Assembly (NCBI RefSeq): GCF_015182315.1
Contig: NZ_PRDL01000001.1
Span: 2,232,001 to 2,296,000 of the forward strand
Length of the DNA stretch: 64,000 bases
Reading direction: 5' to 3'
DNA from: Cellvibrio polysaccharolyticus
GTDB taxonomy: Bacteria; Pseudomonadota; Gammaproteobacteria; Pseudomonadales; Cellvibrionaceae
Below are positions 9,903-18,947 of this stretch, one piece after another (the stretch's first letter is position 1; the number at the start of each line of letters is the position of its first letter). Made by a program: the position numbers and the translations under genes. The notes beneath the pieces were generated by a model. It did not search any database. It saw only the letters and a list, made by a program, of their open reading frames with translations, and was not told the origin of the DNA.

Positions 9903-9987
9903 GCGGTCGTGGTGGAATTGGTAGACACACCAGGTTTAGGTTCTGGCGCCGCGAGGTGTGAGAGTTCGAGTCTCTCCGACCGCACCA
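9903..9987 (+). tRNA. tRNA-Leu (anticodon UAG)
   Basis: An 85-nt sequence folds as a class II tRNA. The acceptor stem GCGGTCG pairs with CGACCGC, the anticodon stem CCAGG pairs with TCTGG around TTTAGGT (anticodon TAG at 9937-9939), and there are a long variable arm, a TTCGAGT T-loop and an encoded CCA end. A TTGAAC / 17 bases / CACAAT promoter-like pair lies about 100 bases upstream (9772-9800). It reads CUN leucine codons. Confidence 0.96.
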
Positions 9988-10120
9988 TATTTGAGAAGAG
10001 AATAAGTTGAGGCTGTCCCGATCGTGCGATCAACGATAAGACCGACTTATTCTGAAACGAGTTGCTGATCCCGGCTCAATTACCCATACGAGAGATCGTC
10101 CGTTATTTCACGAGGAACAT

Positions 10121-11440
10121 ATGCAGGTTTCAATCGAAACGACTTCTGGACTGGAACGCCGCCTCACAGTAGGTGTCCCCGCTGAGCAGGTAGAAAACGA
10201 AGTAGAGAAGCGTCTGAAGCAAGCAGCTCAGAATGTACGTATCAACGGTTTCCGTAAAGGCAAAGTGCCAATGAACGTTGTTAAACAACGTTACGGTCAG
10301 GGCGTTCGTCAGGAAGTGGTTGGTGATGTTATCAGCCGTTCTTTTTACGAAGCCGTACAAAAAGAAAATGTAAAACCTGCCGGTCAGCCGAGCATCGAAG
10401 CCAAGCAATTGGCCGCCGGTAAAGATCTGGAATACGTTGCTACTTTTGAAGTTTACCCGACTGTGGCACTGGGTGAATTCAACGGTTATGAAATTACTCG
10501 CGTTAAAGCTGAAGTAACCGAAGCTGACATCGACAACATGGTGGAAGTGCTGCGCAAGCATCAGGCGACCTGGAAAGTTGTTGATCGTGCCGCTGCTCTG
10601 GAAGATCAGGTGAACATCAACTTCACCGGCACCAAAGACGGCGTTGAATTTGCTGGCGGTAAAGCGGAAAACCAGAATCTGGTGCTGGGCTCCAAAACCA
10701 TGATTCCCGGTTTTGAAGACGGTATCGTTGGTCTGAAAGCTGGCGAAGAAAAAGTTATTCAGGTTACTTTCCCGGAAGACTACCAGGCTGAAGAGCTGAA
10801 AGGCGCTGCCGTAGAATTTACCATCAAGGTGAATACCGTTTCCGAGATTGAACTGCCAGAATTGAAGAAAGAATTCTTCATCAAATTTGGTGTTGAAAAA
10901 GGTGGTGAGAAGCAATTCCGTAAGGAAGTGAAATCCAATATGGATCGCGAGCTTGCCAATGCCATTAAAAACAAAACCAAAACCCAGGTCATGAATGCAC
11001 TGTTGGCATCTCACTCTCCTGAGTTGCCGAAAGCTTTGGTTGCCAGTGAGATTGATGTATTGCGCAATCAAATGCTGCAACGTTTTGGTGGTCAGCAACA
11101 AAATTTTGACGTGAAAAGCATTCTTCCGGACAGCATGTTCTCCGAAGAAGCAGAGCGCCGTGTAGCCCTTGGCCTGATCGTTGGTGAAGTGGTAAAAAGC
11201 AGCAAGCTGAAGCCGGATGCAAAACTGGTTAAAGGCATGATTGAAGAAATCGCTTCTACCTACCAGGATCCGCAAGAAGTTGTTGATTACTACGCCAGCA
11301 ACCGCGAATTGACTGCTGGTATCGAATCAGCCGTGCTGGAAGATCAGGTGGTTGAATACATTTTGAGTCAGGCAAAAGTAACGGATGAAGAGTCCAGTTA
11401 CGATGACGTAATCAAAGCCAATACCCAGCAAGCCCAGTAA
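10121..11440 (+). CDS. tig: trigger factor (ribosome-associated chaperone and peptidyl-prolyl isomerase)
   Basis: Binds the ribosome near the exit tunnel and shields nascent chains. The N-terminal ribosome-binding domain carries the signature GFRKGKVP (about residues 43-50). The FKBP-type isomerase domain is near 150-245 (DQVNINFTGTKDGVEFAGG, GFEDGIVGLKAGEEK), and the C-terminal part is the helical chaperone cradle. At 439 aa it is near the E. coli length. It starts the chaperone-protease block tig-clpP-clpX-lon and has its own terminator. Confidence 0.96.
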   Translation: MQVSIETTSGLERRLTVGVPAEQVENEVEKRLKQAAQNVRINGFRKGKVPMNVVKQRYGQGVRQEVVGDVISRSFYEAVQKENVKPAGQPSIEAKQLAAGKDLEYVATFEVYPTVALGEFNGYEITRVKAEVTEADIDNMVEVLRKHQATWKVVDRAAALEDQVNINFTGTKDGVEFAGGKAENQNLVLGSKTMIPGFEDGIVGLKAGEEKVIQVTFPEDYQAEELKGAAVEFTIKVNTVSEIELPELKKEFFIKFGVEKGGEKQFRKEVKSNMDRELANAIKNKTKTQVMNALLASHSPELPKALVASEIDVLRNQMLQRFGGQQQNFDVKSILPDSMFSEEAERRVALGLIVGEVVKSSKLKPDAKLVKGMIEEIASTYQDPQEVVDYYASNRELTAGIESAVLEDQVVEYILSQAKVTDEESSYDDVIKANTQQAQ

Positions 11441-11455
11441 TCGTTGTTCAAAAAA

Positions 11456-11483
11456 GCCGCAATTGAGAATTTGCGGCTTTTTT
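11456..11483 (+). terminator. intrinsic terminator after tig
   Basis: GCCGCAA pairs with TTGCGGC around an 8-base loop, followed by six T. Confidence 0.9.
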
Positions 11484-11513
11484 CCCTCCGCCAAATCATT
11501 CCCGATACTGGCA

Positions 11514-11519
11514 TATAAT
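11514..11519 (+). promoter_or_regulatory. predicted -10 element upstream of clpP
   Basis: A perfect TATAAT lies 95 bases before the clpP ATG and just after the tig terminator. No convincing -35 hexamer stands at the usual distance, so an activator or an alternative element may be involved. Confidence 0.4.
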
Positions 11520-11608
11520 CGCTTCACAGGTTAAGCTCGACACTGTCTCCTGAAATATTCCAGACTTCCTGGAGCACTCTTTCCCTGCACAAGGATATAA
11601 ACAGTACG

Positions 11609-12247
11609 ATGTTTTACGATCATTTAAAATCAGCATCTGCAACGGTTGAAAATGCACTGGTCCCTATGGTGGTGGAGCAAACCGCGAGGGGTGAACGGTC
11701 TTACGATATCTATTCGCGCCTGCTTAAAGAGCGCATCATCTTTCTGGTTGGCCCGGTAGAAGACTACATGGCTAATCTGGTAGTTGCCCAATTACTGTTT
11801 CTTGAAGCTGAAAATCCGGACAAGGACATTCATCTTTATATTAATTCGCCTGGCGGTTCAGTAACTGCCGGCCTGTCAATTTATGACACCATGCAGTTCA
11901 TCAAGCCCGATGTCAGCACCATGTGCATTGGTCAGGCTTGCAGCATGGGCGCATTCCTGTTGACGGCAGGCGCCAAAGGCAAGCGCCTTTGTTTGCCGAA
12001 TTCCCGCGTCATGATTCACCAGCCCAGTGGCGGTGCGCAGGGCCAGGCATCTGATATCCACATTCAGGCGCAGGAAATTTTGAAAATTCGCTCGCGATTG
12101 AATGAACTCATGGCCTTCCATACCGGTCAACCGGTTGAGAAAATTGAAATTGACACCGAGAGGGACAATTTCATGTCGGCGCATCAGGCGAAGGACTATG
12201 GTCTGGTTGATTTTGTTAAAGAAAATCGTGGTATCGCCGCCAAATAG
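11609..12247 (+). CDS. clpP: ATP-dependent Clp protease proteolytic subunit
   Basis: Serine protease that forms the barrel of ClpXP and ClpAP. The catalytic triad is visible: Ser112 in QACSMGAF, His137 in VMIHQPSGG, and Asp186 in DTERDNF. The sequence follows E. coli ClpP closely, including ALVPMVVEQT after the propeptide region and LYINSPGGSVTAG. At 212 aa it has the usual length with a short propeptide. Its partner clpX follows after 111 bases. Confidence 0.96.
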   Translation: MFYDHLKSASATVENALVPMVVEQTARGERSYDIYSRLLKERIIFLVGPVEDYMANLVVAQLLFLEAENPDKDIHLYINSPGGSVTAGLSIYDTMQFIKPDVSTMCIGQACSMGAFLLTAGAKGKRLCLPNSRVMIHQPSGGAQGQASDIHIQAQEILKIRSRLNELMAFHTGQPVEKIEIDTERDNFMSAHQAKDYGLVDFVKENRGIAAK

Positions 12248-12271
12248 ACCTTATATTTCAATGCAATGAAT

Positions 12272-12289
12272 TGTGTCGTGGCCGACACA
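12272..12289 (+). other. hairpin between clpP and clpX
   Basis: TGTGTCG pairs perfectly with CGACACA around TGGC. No T run follows, so it is not a standard terminator. It could be a processing or stability element in a clpP-clpX transcript, or an operator. Confidence 0.45.
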
Positions 12290-12358
12290 GAGCGAAAGTT
12301 GCAATAGTGGGTAATTATTTAAATAGTTACCCCTGAGTTGATTAACGGAGTGGTTTCA

Positions 12359-13657
12359 ATGACCGATCACACTAATGACAGCAGCGATAAGAACGGGAAA
12401 CTGCTCTATTGCTCGTTTTGTGGAAAAAGTCAGCACGAGGTTCGCAAGCTGATTGCGGGGCCTTCCGTATTTATTTGTGATGAATGTGTTGATCTGTGCA
12501 ATGACATCATTCGTGAAGAAATTCAGGAAAGCAGTTCCGAAGGCGCCTCCGGCAAGTTGCCCAAGCCGCATGAAATTTCCGGAATCCTCGATCAGTACGT
12601 AATCGGTCAAAAACGTGCCAAGAAAATTCTTGCTGTCGCGGTTTACAACCATTACAAACGGTTGAGAATGGGCGATAAAACGTCGCGCGACAAAGAACAT
12701 GTCGAGCTGGGTAAAAGTAATATTTTGCTGGTCGGTCCTACCGGTAGCGGTAAAACCCTGCTGGCTGAGACTCTGGCGCGGCTGCTTGATGTACCTTTCA
12801 CCATTGCTGATGCCACCACACTGACCGAAGCCGGTTATGTGGGCGAGGATGTCGAAAACATTATTCAGAAGCTTCTGCAAAAATGTGACTACGACGTTGA
12901 AAAAGCTCAGCAAGGCATTGTTTACATTGATGAAATTGACAAAATTTCACGCAAATCCGATAACCCGTCCATCACTCGCGATGTGTCCGGTGAGGGTGTG
13001 CAGCAAGCATTGCTCAAGCTGATCGAAGGTACCGTTGCGTCTGTACCGCCGCAAGGTGGACGTAAACATCCGCAGCAGGAATTTTTGCAGGTTGATACCT
13101 CGAACATCCTGTTCATCTGTGGTGGTGCTTTTGCCGGCCTCGATAAAGTCATTCGCGAGCGCTCTGACAAGGGCGGCATTGGTTTTGGTGCCGAAGTAAA
13201 AAGTAAGGATGACAAGCGTAATTTCGGTGAGACGCTTTATGATCTCGAGCCGGAAGATCTGGTACGGTTTGGTTTGATTCCGGAGTTTGTAGGCCGCTTG
13301 CCGGTTATTGCAACGCTGGATGAGCTCGACAAAGCCGCACTGATTCAAATCCTTACCGAACCGAAAAACTCCCTGACCAAGCAATATGGTCGGTTGTTCG
13401 AGATGGAAGGTGTAACGCTTGATTTCCGTCCGGATGCTCTGGATGCCGTTGCCCAGCGCGCCTTGCAGCGTAAAACCGGTGCGCGTGGTTTGCGCTCGAT
13501 CATGGAGTCGGTACTGCTCGACACCATGTATCAAATCCCTGCTGAAGAAAATGTAACCAAAGTTGTGGTAGATGAATCTGTTATAAAAGGTGAGTCTGAA
13601 CCTTTGCTCGTGTACGAGAATGCTGAAAAGCATGCCAAAGCTGCGACTGATGAGTAA
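12359..13657 (+). CDS. clpX: ATP-dependent Clp protease ATP-binding subunit ClpX
   Basis: AAA+ unfoldase that feeds substrates to ClpP. The N-terminal zinc-binding domain is CSFCGKSQ with a second pair CDEC. Walker A is GPTGSGKT, Walker B is VYIDEIDKI, and the sensor/arginine region GARGLRSIME is present. The ATG giving MTDHTNDSSDK is chosen because GGAG lies eight bases upstream; an in-frame TTG seven codons earlier is less likely. At 432 aa it is the standard length. Confidence 0.96.
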   Translation: MTDHTNDSSDKNGKLLYCSFCGKSQHEVRKLIAGPSVFICDECVDLCNDIIREEIQESSSEGASGKLPKPHEISGILDQYVIGQKRAKKILAVAVYNHYKRLRMGDKTSRDKEHVELGKSNILLVGPTGSGKTLLAETLARLLDVPFTIADATTLTEAGYVGEDVENIIQKLLQKCDYDVEKAQQGIVYIDEIDKISRKSDNPSITRDVSGEGVQQALLKLIEGTVASVPPQGGRKHPQQEFLQVDTSNILFICGGAFAGLDKVIRERSDKGGIGFGAEVKSKDDKRNFGETLYDLEPEDLVRFGLIPEFVGRLPVIATLDELDKAALIQILTEPKNSLTKQYGRLFEMEGVTLDFRPDALDAVAQRALQRKTGARGLRSIMESVLLDTMYQIPAEENVTKVVVDESVIKGESEPLLVYENAEKHAKAATDE

Positions 13658-13684
13658 CGCTTGTTAGAAAACTGAATATAAAAA

Positions 13685-13706
13685 GGGCACCAGTGGTGCC
13701 CTTTTT
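13685..13706 (+). terminator. intrinsic terminator after clpX
   Basis: GGGCACC pairs with GGTGCCC around three bases, followed by five T. This gives lon its own transcription unit. Confidence 0.85.
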
Positions 13707-13726
13707 ATATTTTCCTGCCATTTCAA

Positions 13727-13754
13727 CTTGTAATTCCTGCCAACTGCCCCCAAT
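13727..13754 (+). promoter_or_regulatory. predicted sigma-32 (heat-shock) promoter of lon
   Basis: CTTGTAA, a 13-base spacer and CCCCCAAT closely match the sigma-32 pattern CTTGAA-N13-CCCCAT. The predicted start is about 50 bases before the lon ATG. lon is a classical heat-shock gene, which fits. Confidence 0.6.
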
Positions 13755-13814
13755 ACTTAAGGCATGGCCAATCGGAAAACCGGATTGGCAATCTCTGATA
13801 CCAAGGGGCTATTA

Positions 13815-16229
13815 ATGGATCCACACGACACTTCAACGACCAGTTCATCGGAACTGCCACTTTTACCCTTACGTGATGTAGTGGTCTATCCGCACATGGT
13901 AACGCCTTTATTTGTCGGGCGCGGAAAGTCGATTGAGGCGCTTGAACGAGCTATGGCCAATGACAAGCAGGTTCTGCTTGTTGCGCAAAAAAATCCTGCT
14001 GAAGATTCTCCCGGCGCCGAAGACGTTTACCGCGTCGGTACTATCGCTTCCATCCTTCAATTGCTCAAGCTGCCAGACGGTACTGTTAAAGTTCTGGTAG
14101 AAGGCGTTGACCGTGCGCGCATCGACAACATCGAAGATCTCGATGCCTGGTTCAAAGCCAATGTCAGCGTTATTCCTGAAGTGGAAGTGGAAGCGGCTGA
14201 AAGCGATGCGATGATTCGCACCACCATTTCCCAGTTCGAGCAATACGTTAATCTGAGCAAGAAAGTACCTTCAGAAGTGATTACTTCGCTTTCAGGTATT
14301 GATGAAGCCGGCCGTCTGGCGGACACGGTTGCTGCGCATATGGCGCTGGATTTACCGCAAAAACAACAAATTCTCGAAATGCCCGATGTACGCGAACGGA
14401 TTGAGCATTTATTGAGTTTGATGGATGCGGAGATGGATGTTTTTCATGTTGAGAAAAAAATCCGTGGTCGCGTCAAGAAACAAATGGAAAAAAGTCAGCG
14501 TGAGTATTATTTGAATGAGCAAATGAAAGCCATTCAAAAAGAGCTTGGCGAAATGGGTGAAGAGGTCAATGAGATTGATGACCTCGAACGCAAAATTGGC
14601 GAAGCCGGGATGCCGAAAGACGCCGAAGATAAAGCGCGCGCCGAGATAGGCAAACTCAAATTAATGTCACCTATGTCTGCCGAGGCATCAGTACTGCGTG
14701 CCTATATAGACTGGATGATCAAGGTACCCTGGAAAAAACGCAGCAAAGTCCGCCACGATCTGGCACGTGCCGAGTCGGTACTTGAAAAAGACCACTTTGG
14801 CCTGGACGAAGTGAAAGAGCGGATTCTTGAGTATCTCGCCGTGCAGCAGCGGGTGAAGAAAATCAAAGGGCCGATTCTTTGTCTGGTAGGTCCTCCGGGG
14901 GTAGGTAAAACCTCGTTGGGCGAGTCTATTGCTCGCGCTACCAATCGTGAATTTGTGCGTATGGCCTTGGGTGGTGTGCGTGACGAGGCAGAGATTCGCG
15001 GTCACCGCAGAACCTATATTGGCTCACTGCCTGGCAAGTTGATTCAGAAGATGGCGAAAGTCGGGGTTAAAAACCCGCTGTTTCTGCTGGATGAGATCGA
15101 CAAGATGGGCATGGACAACCGTGGCGACCCGGCTTCAGCTCTGCTCGAGGTGTTGGACCCGGAGCAAAACAGCCACTTCAACGACCACTATCTGGAAGTT
15201 GACTACGATCTTTCCGACGTGATGTTCGTGTGTACCTCCAACTCCATGAATATCCCTGGCCCACTGCTGGATCGTATGGAAGTTATCCGTATTCCGGGTT
15301 ACACGGAAGACGAGAAATTGAATATCGCGTTGCGCTACCTGATTCCAAAACAGATGAAGGCGAATGGCTTAACCGCGAAAGAGATTGAGATTGAGCCGGA
15401 AGCGATCCGCGATATCGTCCGCTATTACACCCGTGAAGCGGGTGTGCGTGGATTGGAACGTGAGATTGCCAAGTTATGTCGCAAAATTGTTACGCGCCAC
15501 GTCAAGGAGCGCAAGAGCACGGCAGATCAGGTCACTCCGGCCTCGCTGGAAGATTTGCTGGGCGTTTATAAGTTCGACTTTGGCCGCGCCGAAGATCAGG
15601 ATCAGATCGGGCAGGTGACCGGGTTGGCCTGGACGCAGGTTGGCGGCGAATTGTTGACGATTGAAGCGTCGGCAATGAGTGGTAAAGGCCGTATGATCAA
15701 AACCGGCTCGCTGGGCGATGTGATGCAGGAGTCTATTCAGGCGGCCTTGACGGTAGTTCGTTCAAGAGCGCAAAGCCTGGGGATTGCCCCGGATTACCAC
15801 GAGAAAGTGGATATTCATATTCACGTCCCTGAAGGGGCTACACCGAAAGATGGCCCCAGCGCCGGTATCGGTATGTGTACTGCGCTGGTATCGATTCTCA
15901 CCGCTATTCCGGTGCGAGCCGATGTTGCCATGACCGGTGAAATCACTTTGCGCGGTGAGGTGTTACGGATCGGCGGGTTGAAGGAAAAATTGCTGGCAGC
16001 ACACCGCGGTGGCATTCGCACCGTTGTGATTCCTGCGGATAACGAGCGCGATTTGAAAGAAATTCCTGACAATATCAAGGAAGACATGATCATCAAGCCG
16101 GTCAAATGGATTGATGAAGTGTTGCAAATTGCCCTTCAACATATGCCCAAACCGCTCAGTGACGAAGAGTATCAGGCACTGCAAAAAGAAGCTCAAAAAG
16201 GCGATACCAACCGTATCAGCACCCACTGA
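13815..16229 (+). CDS. lon: ATP-dependent protease Lon
   Basis: Cytoplasmic AAA+ serine protease for misfolded and regulatory proteins. The N-terminal substrate-binding domain begins ELPLLPLRDVVVYPHMV. Walker A is GPPGVGKTS and Walker B is LFLLDEIDKM. The C-terminal protease domain has the catalytic Ser in PKDGPSAGIG and the catalytic Lys in GGLKEKLLAA. The ATG giving MDPHDTSTT is preceded by AAGGGG; in-frame codons upstream do not resemble Lon. At 804 aa it is of normal length. Confidence 0.96.
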   Translation: MDPHDTSTTSSSELPLLPLRDVVVYPHMVTPLFVGRGKSIEALERAMANDKQVLLVAQKNPAEDSPGAEDVYRVGTIASILQLLKLPDGTVKVLVEGVDRARIDNIEDLDAWFKANVSVIPEVEVEAAESDAMIRTTISQFEQYVNLSKKVPSEVITSLSGIDEAGRLADTVAAHMALDLPQKQQILEMPDVRERIEHLLSLMDAEMDVFHVEKKIRGRVKKQMEKSQREYYLNEQMKAIQKELGEMGEEVNEIDDLERKIGEAGMPKDAEDKARAEIGKLKLMSPMSAEASVLRAYIDWMIKVPWKKRSKVRHDLARAESVLEKDHFGLDEVKERILEYLAVQQRVKKIKGPILCLVGPPGVGKTSLGESIARATNREFVRMALGGVRDEAEIRGHRRTYIGSLPGKLIQKMAKVGVKNPLFLLDEIDKMGMDNRGDPASALLEVLDPEQNSHFNDHYLEVDYDLSDVMFVCTSNSMNIPGPLLDRMEVIRIPGYTEDEKLNIALRYLIPKQMKANGLTAKEIEIEPEAIRDIVRYYTREAGVRGLEREIAKLCRKIVTRHVKERKSTADQVTPASLEDLLGVYKFDFGRAEDQDQIGQVTGLAWTQVGGELLTIEASAMSGKGRMIKTGSLGDVMQESIQAALTVVRSRAQSLGIAPDYHEKVDIHIHVPEGATPKDGPSAGIGMCTALVSILTAIPVRADVAMTGEITLRGEVLRIGGLKEKLLAAHRGGIRTVVIPADNERDLKEIPDNIKEDMIIKPVKWIDEVLQIALQHMPKPLSDEEYQALQKEAQKGDTNRISTH

Positions 16230-16252
16230 TTGAGCCAGCTTGAGCAATGTAA

Positions 16253-16288
16253 GGGGTGATGCCCGAAAGTGCATCACCCCTTGTTTTT
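16253..16288 (+). terminator. intrinsic terminator after lon
   Basis: A perfect 10-bp stem (GGGGTGATGC with GCATCACCCC) is followed by TTGTTTTT. Confidence 0.88.
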
Positions 16289-16432
16289 ATGGGGGCTTTG
16301 CGAGGCTTGAGGCCTGTTTTGATTAATAATTCATCAATCGAGCGTGCCAATTTCATAATCCCGCAATGTCTCCTTGACCCATATGGTGCCAGTTGGTATA
16401 AATCGCAATTCATTAGCTGCTACTCTGACGTT

Positions 16433-16445
16433 GGGCGCAGCGCCC
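16433..16445. promoter_or_regulatory. GC-rich palindrome upstream of the HU gene
   Basis: GGGCGCAGCGCCC is a perfect 6-bp inverted repeat with a one-base centre, 67 bases before the HU start codon. Its spacing fits an operator, or a discriminator-region hairpin in the leader. No regulator can be named. Confidence 0.35.
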
Positions 16446-16511
16446 GATAAGAATTTGCCGTGTATTGGCGACCTGAATTTTTTTGTAACGTATAATCAAA
16501 AGGGGTTAAGT

Positions 16512-16784
16512 GTGAACAAAACTGATCTGATTGAAGCTATTGCCGCATCTGCGGATATTCCAAAAGCAGCTGCCGGTCGTGCATTGGATGCAGTCGTCGA
16601 TAGCATCACTGGCGCCCTGAAAGATGGTGATTCTGTAGTGCTCGTTGGTTTCGGTACTTTTGCTGTAAAAGAACGTGCTGCCCGTACCGGCCGCAACCCG
16701 CAAACCGGTGCAGAAATTCAAATCGCCGCTTCCAAAGTTCCTGGCTTCAAAGCCGGCAAAGCGCTGAAAGACGCCGTTAACTAA
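16512..16784 (+). CDS. hupB: DNA-binding protein HU-beta
   Basis: Small basic nucleoid protein that bends DNA. The product MNKTDLIEAIAASADIPKAA and the DNA-binding arm region GFGTFAVKERAARTGRNPQTG are classical HU. The start is GTG with AGGGG nine bases upstream and gives exactly 90 residues; any upstream in-frame ATG would add about 46 unrelated residues. The position after lon is conserved in gammaproteobacteria. Confidence 0.96.
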   Translation: MNKTDLIEAIAASADIPKAAAGRALDAVVDSITGALKDGDSVVLVGFGTFAVKERAARTGRNPQTGAEIQIAASKVPGFKAGKALKDAVN

Positions 16785-16837
16785 TCTGAACATCGTTCGG
16801 AACCTGAAGCGTACATCTGCAGGATGTTGTTAAAAAA

Positions 16838-16865
16838 AGGCGCATCGATCATGCGCCTTTTTTTA
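16838..16865 (+). terminator. intrinsic terminator after hupB
   Basis: AGGCGCAT pairs with ATGCGCCT around CGATC, with an A run before and seven T after. Confidence 0.9.
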
Positions 16866-16973
16866 TAACCATCGCTTTAAGCAACGAAGTAATCAGTAAT
16901 AAAAACAGAATTTCCCGCATCAGGGAAATCGGGGGCAGGGTAATACCGGCCGTCGGAATGTCAGGAGTTCATC

Positions 16974-18842
16974 ATGCTTCAAAATATTCGGGACAACTCC
17001 AAAGGGGTCGTGTCTGGAATCTTGATCGGTTTGCTGGTCGTTATTTTTGCGCTGACCGGTGCAGAAACCCTTTTTAACAGCGACCCCAATGCCAGAAGCG
17101 TTATCAAGGTCAATGGTGAAGCCATCTCCGAAATGGAGATCAGCCGCGCAACAGCTACCCAGAAACAACAGATCGTTGATCGTTATGGTGACTCTGTTCC
17201 GCCCGAATTCCTGTCTGATGAATACCTGCGTACGCCGGTTGTCGAAAACCTGATTCAGCGTGCGTTGCTGGTTCAGAAGGCGAAAGAATCCGGCCTTACC
17301 GCCAGCGATAGCGTTATTAATGAGCAAATTGTCAGAACCCCGCAATTCCAGCAGGAGAGTGGTGCTTTTGATCCGATTCGTTATCAGAGTTTGCTGAGAA
17401 ACGTTGGCTATACGCCATCAACTTACAAAAAAGCGCTGGTTGAAGATGTGCTGATCAGTCAGTTAACGTCCGGCGTTGTAGATACCAGCTTTTCCACACC
17501 AGCTGAAATTGACAAGGTTATCGCGCTTAACTTCCAGACCCGCAGCTTTGATTATCTGGTGCTGCCTTCTGAAAAAGTGAGAGAAGAAGTGACGGTTAGC
17601 GATGCTGAAGTTCTTCAGTATTACGAAAGCAAGCCGCAGGAATTTACAGTTCCGGAAGAAGTCGCAGTGGATTATATCGATCTGAATCTGGATAACATGC
17701 TGGATAACATCGACATTTCCGAAGATGAGATCCGCAAGCAATACGAACAAAATCGTGCTGCGTTTGTGGCTGCACCCGAGCGCCAGGTTGCGCACATTTT
17801 GATTGAAGACAACGATGCTGCAGTGATTGAAGAAATTACTGGCAAGCTGGCGGCTGATGAAGATTTCGCTGATCTCGCTCGTCAATACTCCGATGATCTG
17901 GGCTCCAAAGAAGAGGGTGGCGATCTTGGTTTTACCACCGGTGATACCTTCCCGGAAAACTTTGAAACCGCTCTTGCGGCATTGGCGGTAGGCGAAGTAT
18001 CTGCACCGGTTGTTACGGATGCAGGTACCCATTTCATCAAGAAACTGTCCGAGCGTGGCGTTGAAGTGCCTGATTTTGAATCAGAGCGCGATCGCATTGC
18101 CGCTCAGTTGAAGCGCGACCAGGCTGAGCATGAGTTTGTTGGCCTCGTTGAGCGTCTGCGTGACTTGTCTTTCAATGCGGAAAGCCTTGCTGATGTTGCA
18201 GCTGAGTTGGGCGTAACGGTACAGAATACCGGTTTGATTCCTCGCACCGGTGGTGACAACGAAATTTCCCGTGAGAGCCAATTTGTTGCTGCAGCTTTCT
18301 CTGTAGATGTTCTTGAGCATGAAAACAGCAGTGAAGTTATCGAGCTGGCGCCAACACGCGCTGCTGTGCTGAAGAAAACCGACTACAAGGCAAGCCACGT
18401 AAGCCCGCTTGAAGATGTTAGCGATCGCATTACAGCAACCTTGAAAGAAGAGAAAGTGCGTGAGTTGATGACAGCAAAAGCAGCTGCTTTCAAGCAGGAA
18501 ATTGCTGCTGGAAAATCGCTTGAAGCCATTGCCGCTGATAATTCACTGGAAGTAAAAACCGTTGAAGATACCGGCCGTAACAGCCCGGATGTTGAACGTG
18601 ATGTACTTTTCCATGCATTCAGCATCGCCAAGCCTGCAGCATCCCAGCCAGTCATTGATGGCGTTGTGTTAGGCAGCGGCGATTACGCCATTGTTTCTCT
18701 CAAGTCTGTCGCTTCTGGCGCTGATCAATTCCCGGCGGAGCAAAAATCCATTCTTGCTGCGCAGCTGGCCAGTATTTCCGGCCAGAACGAGTTCAGAAAT
18801 TTGCAAAACCTGCTGCAAGCTAACGCTAAAATCAAACAGTAG
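16974..18842 (+). CDS. ppiD: periplasmic folding chaperone PpiD
   Basis: Inner-membrane-anchored chaperone near the Sec translocon. The N-terminus has one transmembrane helix (GILIGLLVVIFALTGA). A SurA-like helical region follows (residues ~45-250), then a parvulin (PpiC) domain near 265-360 recognised by QVAHILI, ARQYSDDLGSKEEGGDLGF and THFIKKL, and a helical C-terminal region. At 622 aa it matches PpiD. It follows hupB, as in E. coli and Pseudomonas. Confidence 0.93.
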   Translation: MLQNIRDNSKGVVSGILIGLLVVIFALTGAETLFNSDPNARSVIKVNGEAISEMEISRATATQKQQIVDRYGDSVPPEFLSDEYLRTPVVENLIQRALLVQKAKESGLTASDSVINEQIVRTPQFQQESGAFDPIRYQSLLRNVGYTPSTYKKALVEDVLISQLTSGVVDTSFSTPAEIDKVIALNFQTRSFDYLVLPSEKVREEVTVSDAEVLQYYESKPQEFTVPEEVAVDYIDLNLDNMLDNIDISEDEIRKQYEQNRAAFVAAPERQVAHILIEDNDAAVIEEITGKLAADEDFADLARQYSDDLGSKEEGGDLGFTTGDTFPENFETALAALAVGEVSAPVVTDAGTHFIKKLSERGVEVPDFESERDRIAAQLKRDQAEHEFVGLVERLRDLSFNAESLADVAAELGVTVQNTGLIPRTGGDNEISRESQFVAAAFSVDVLEHENSSEVIELAPTRAAVLKKTDYKASHVSPLEDVSDRITATLKEEKVRELMTAKAAAFKQEIAAGKSLEAIAADNSLEVKTVEDTGRNSPDVERDVLFHAFSIAKPAASQPVIDGVVLGSGDYAIVSLKSVASGADQFPAEQKSILAAQLASISGQNEFRNLQNLLQANAKIKQ

Positions 18843-18866
18843 TCTGCATGCCGTGTGGTTTAAAAA

Positions 18867-18890
18867 GGAGCACTTTATGTGCTCCTTTTT
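18867..18890 (+). terminator. intrinsic terminator after ppiD
   Basis: GGAGCAC pairs with GTGCTCC, flanked by five A and a run of seven T. Confidence 0.88.
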
Positions 18891-18947
18891 TATTGGCCGC
18901 CTATTGGGTTGTGCCAATTTATTCGTTTAAAACCGATGTGAGGAATA

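Noticed and set aside
10130..11275. Long minus-strand frame opposite trigger factor
   Set aside because: It is the antisense shadow of tig; its translation is rich in Phe and His with no known motif, while the plus strand is clearly trigger factor.
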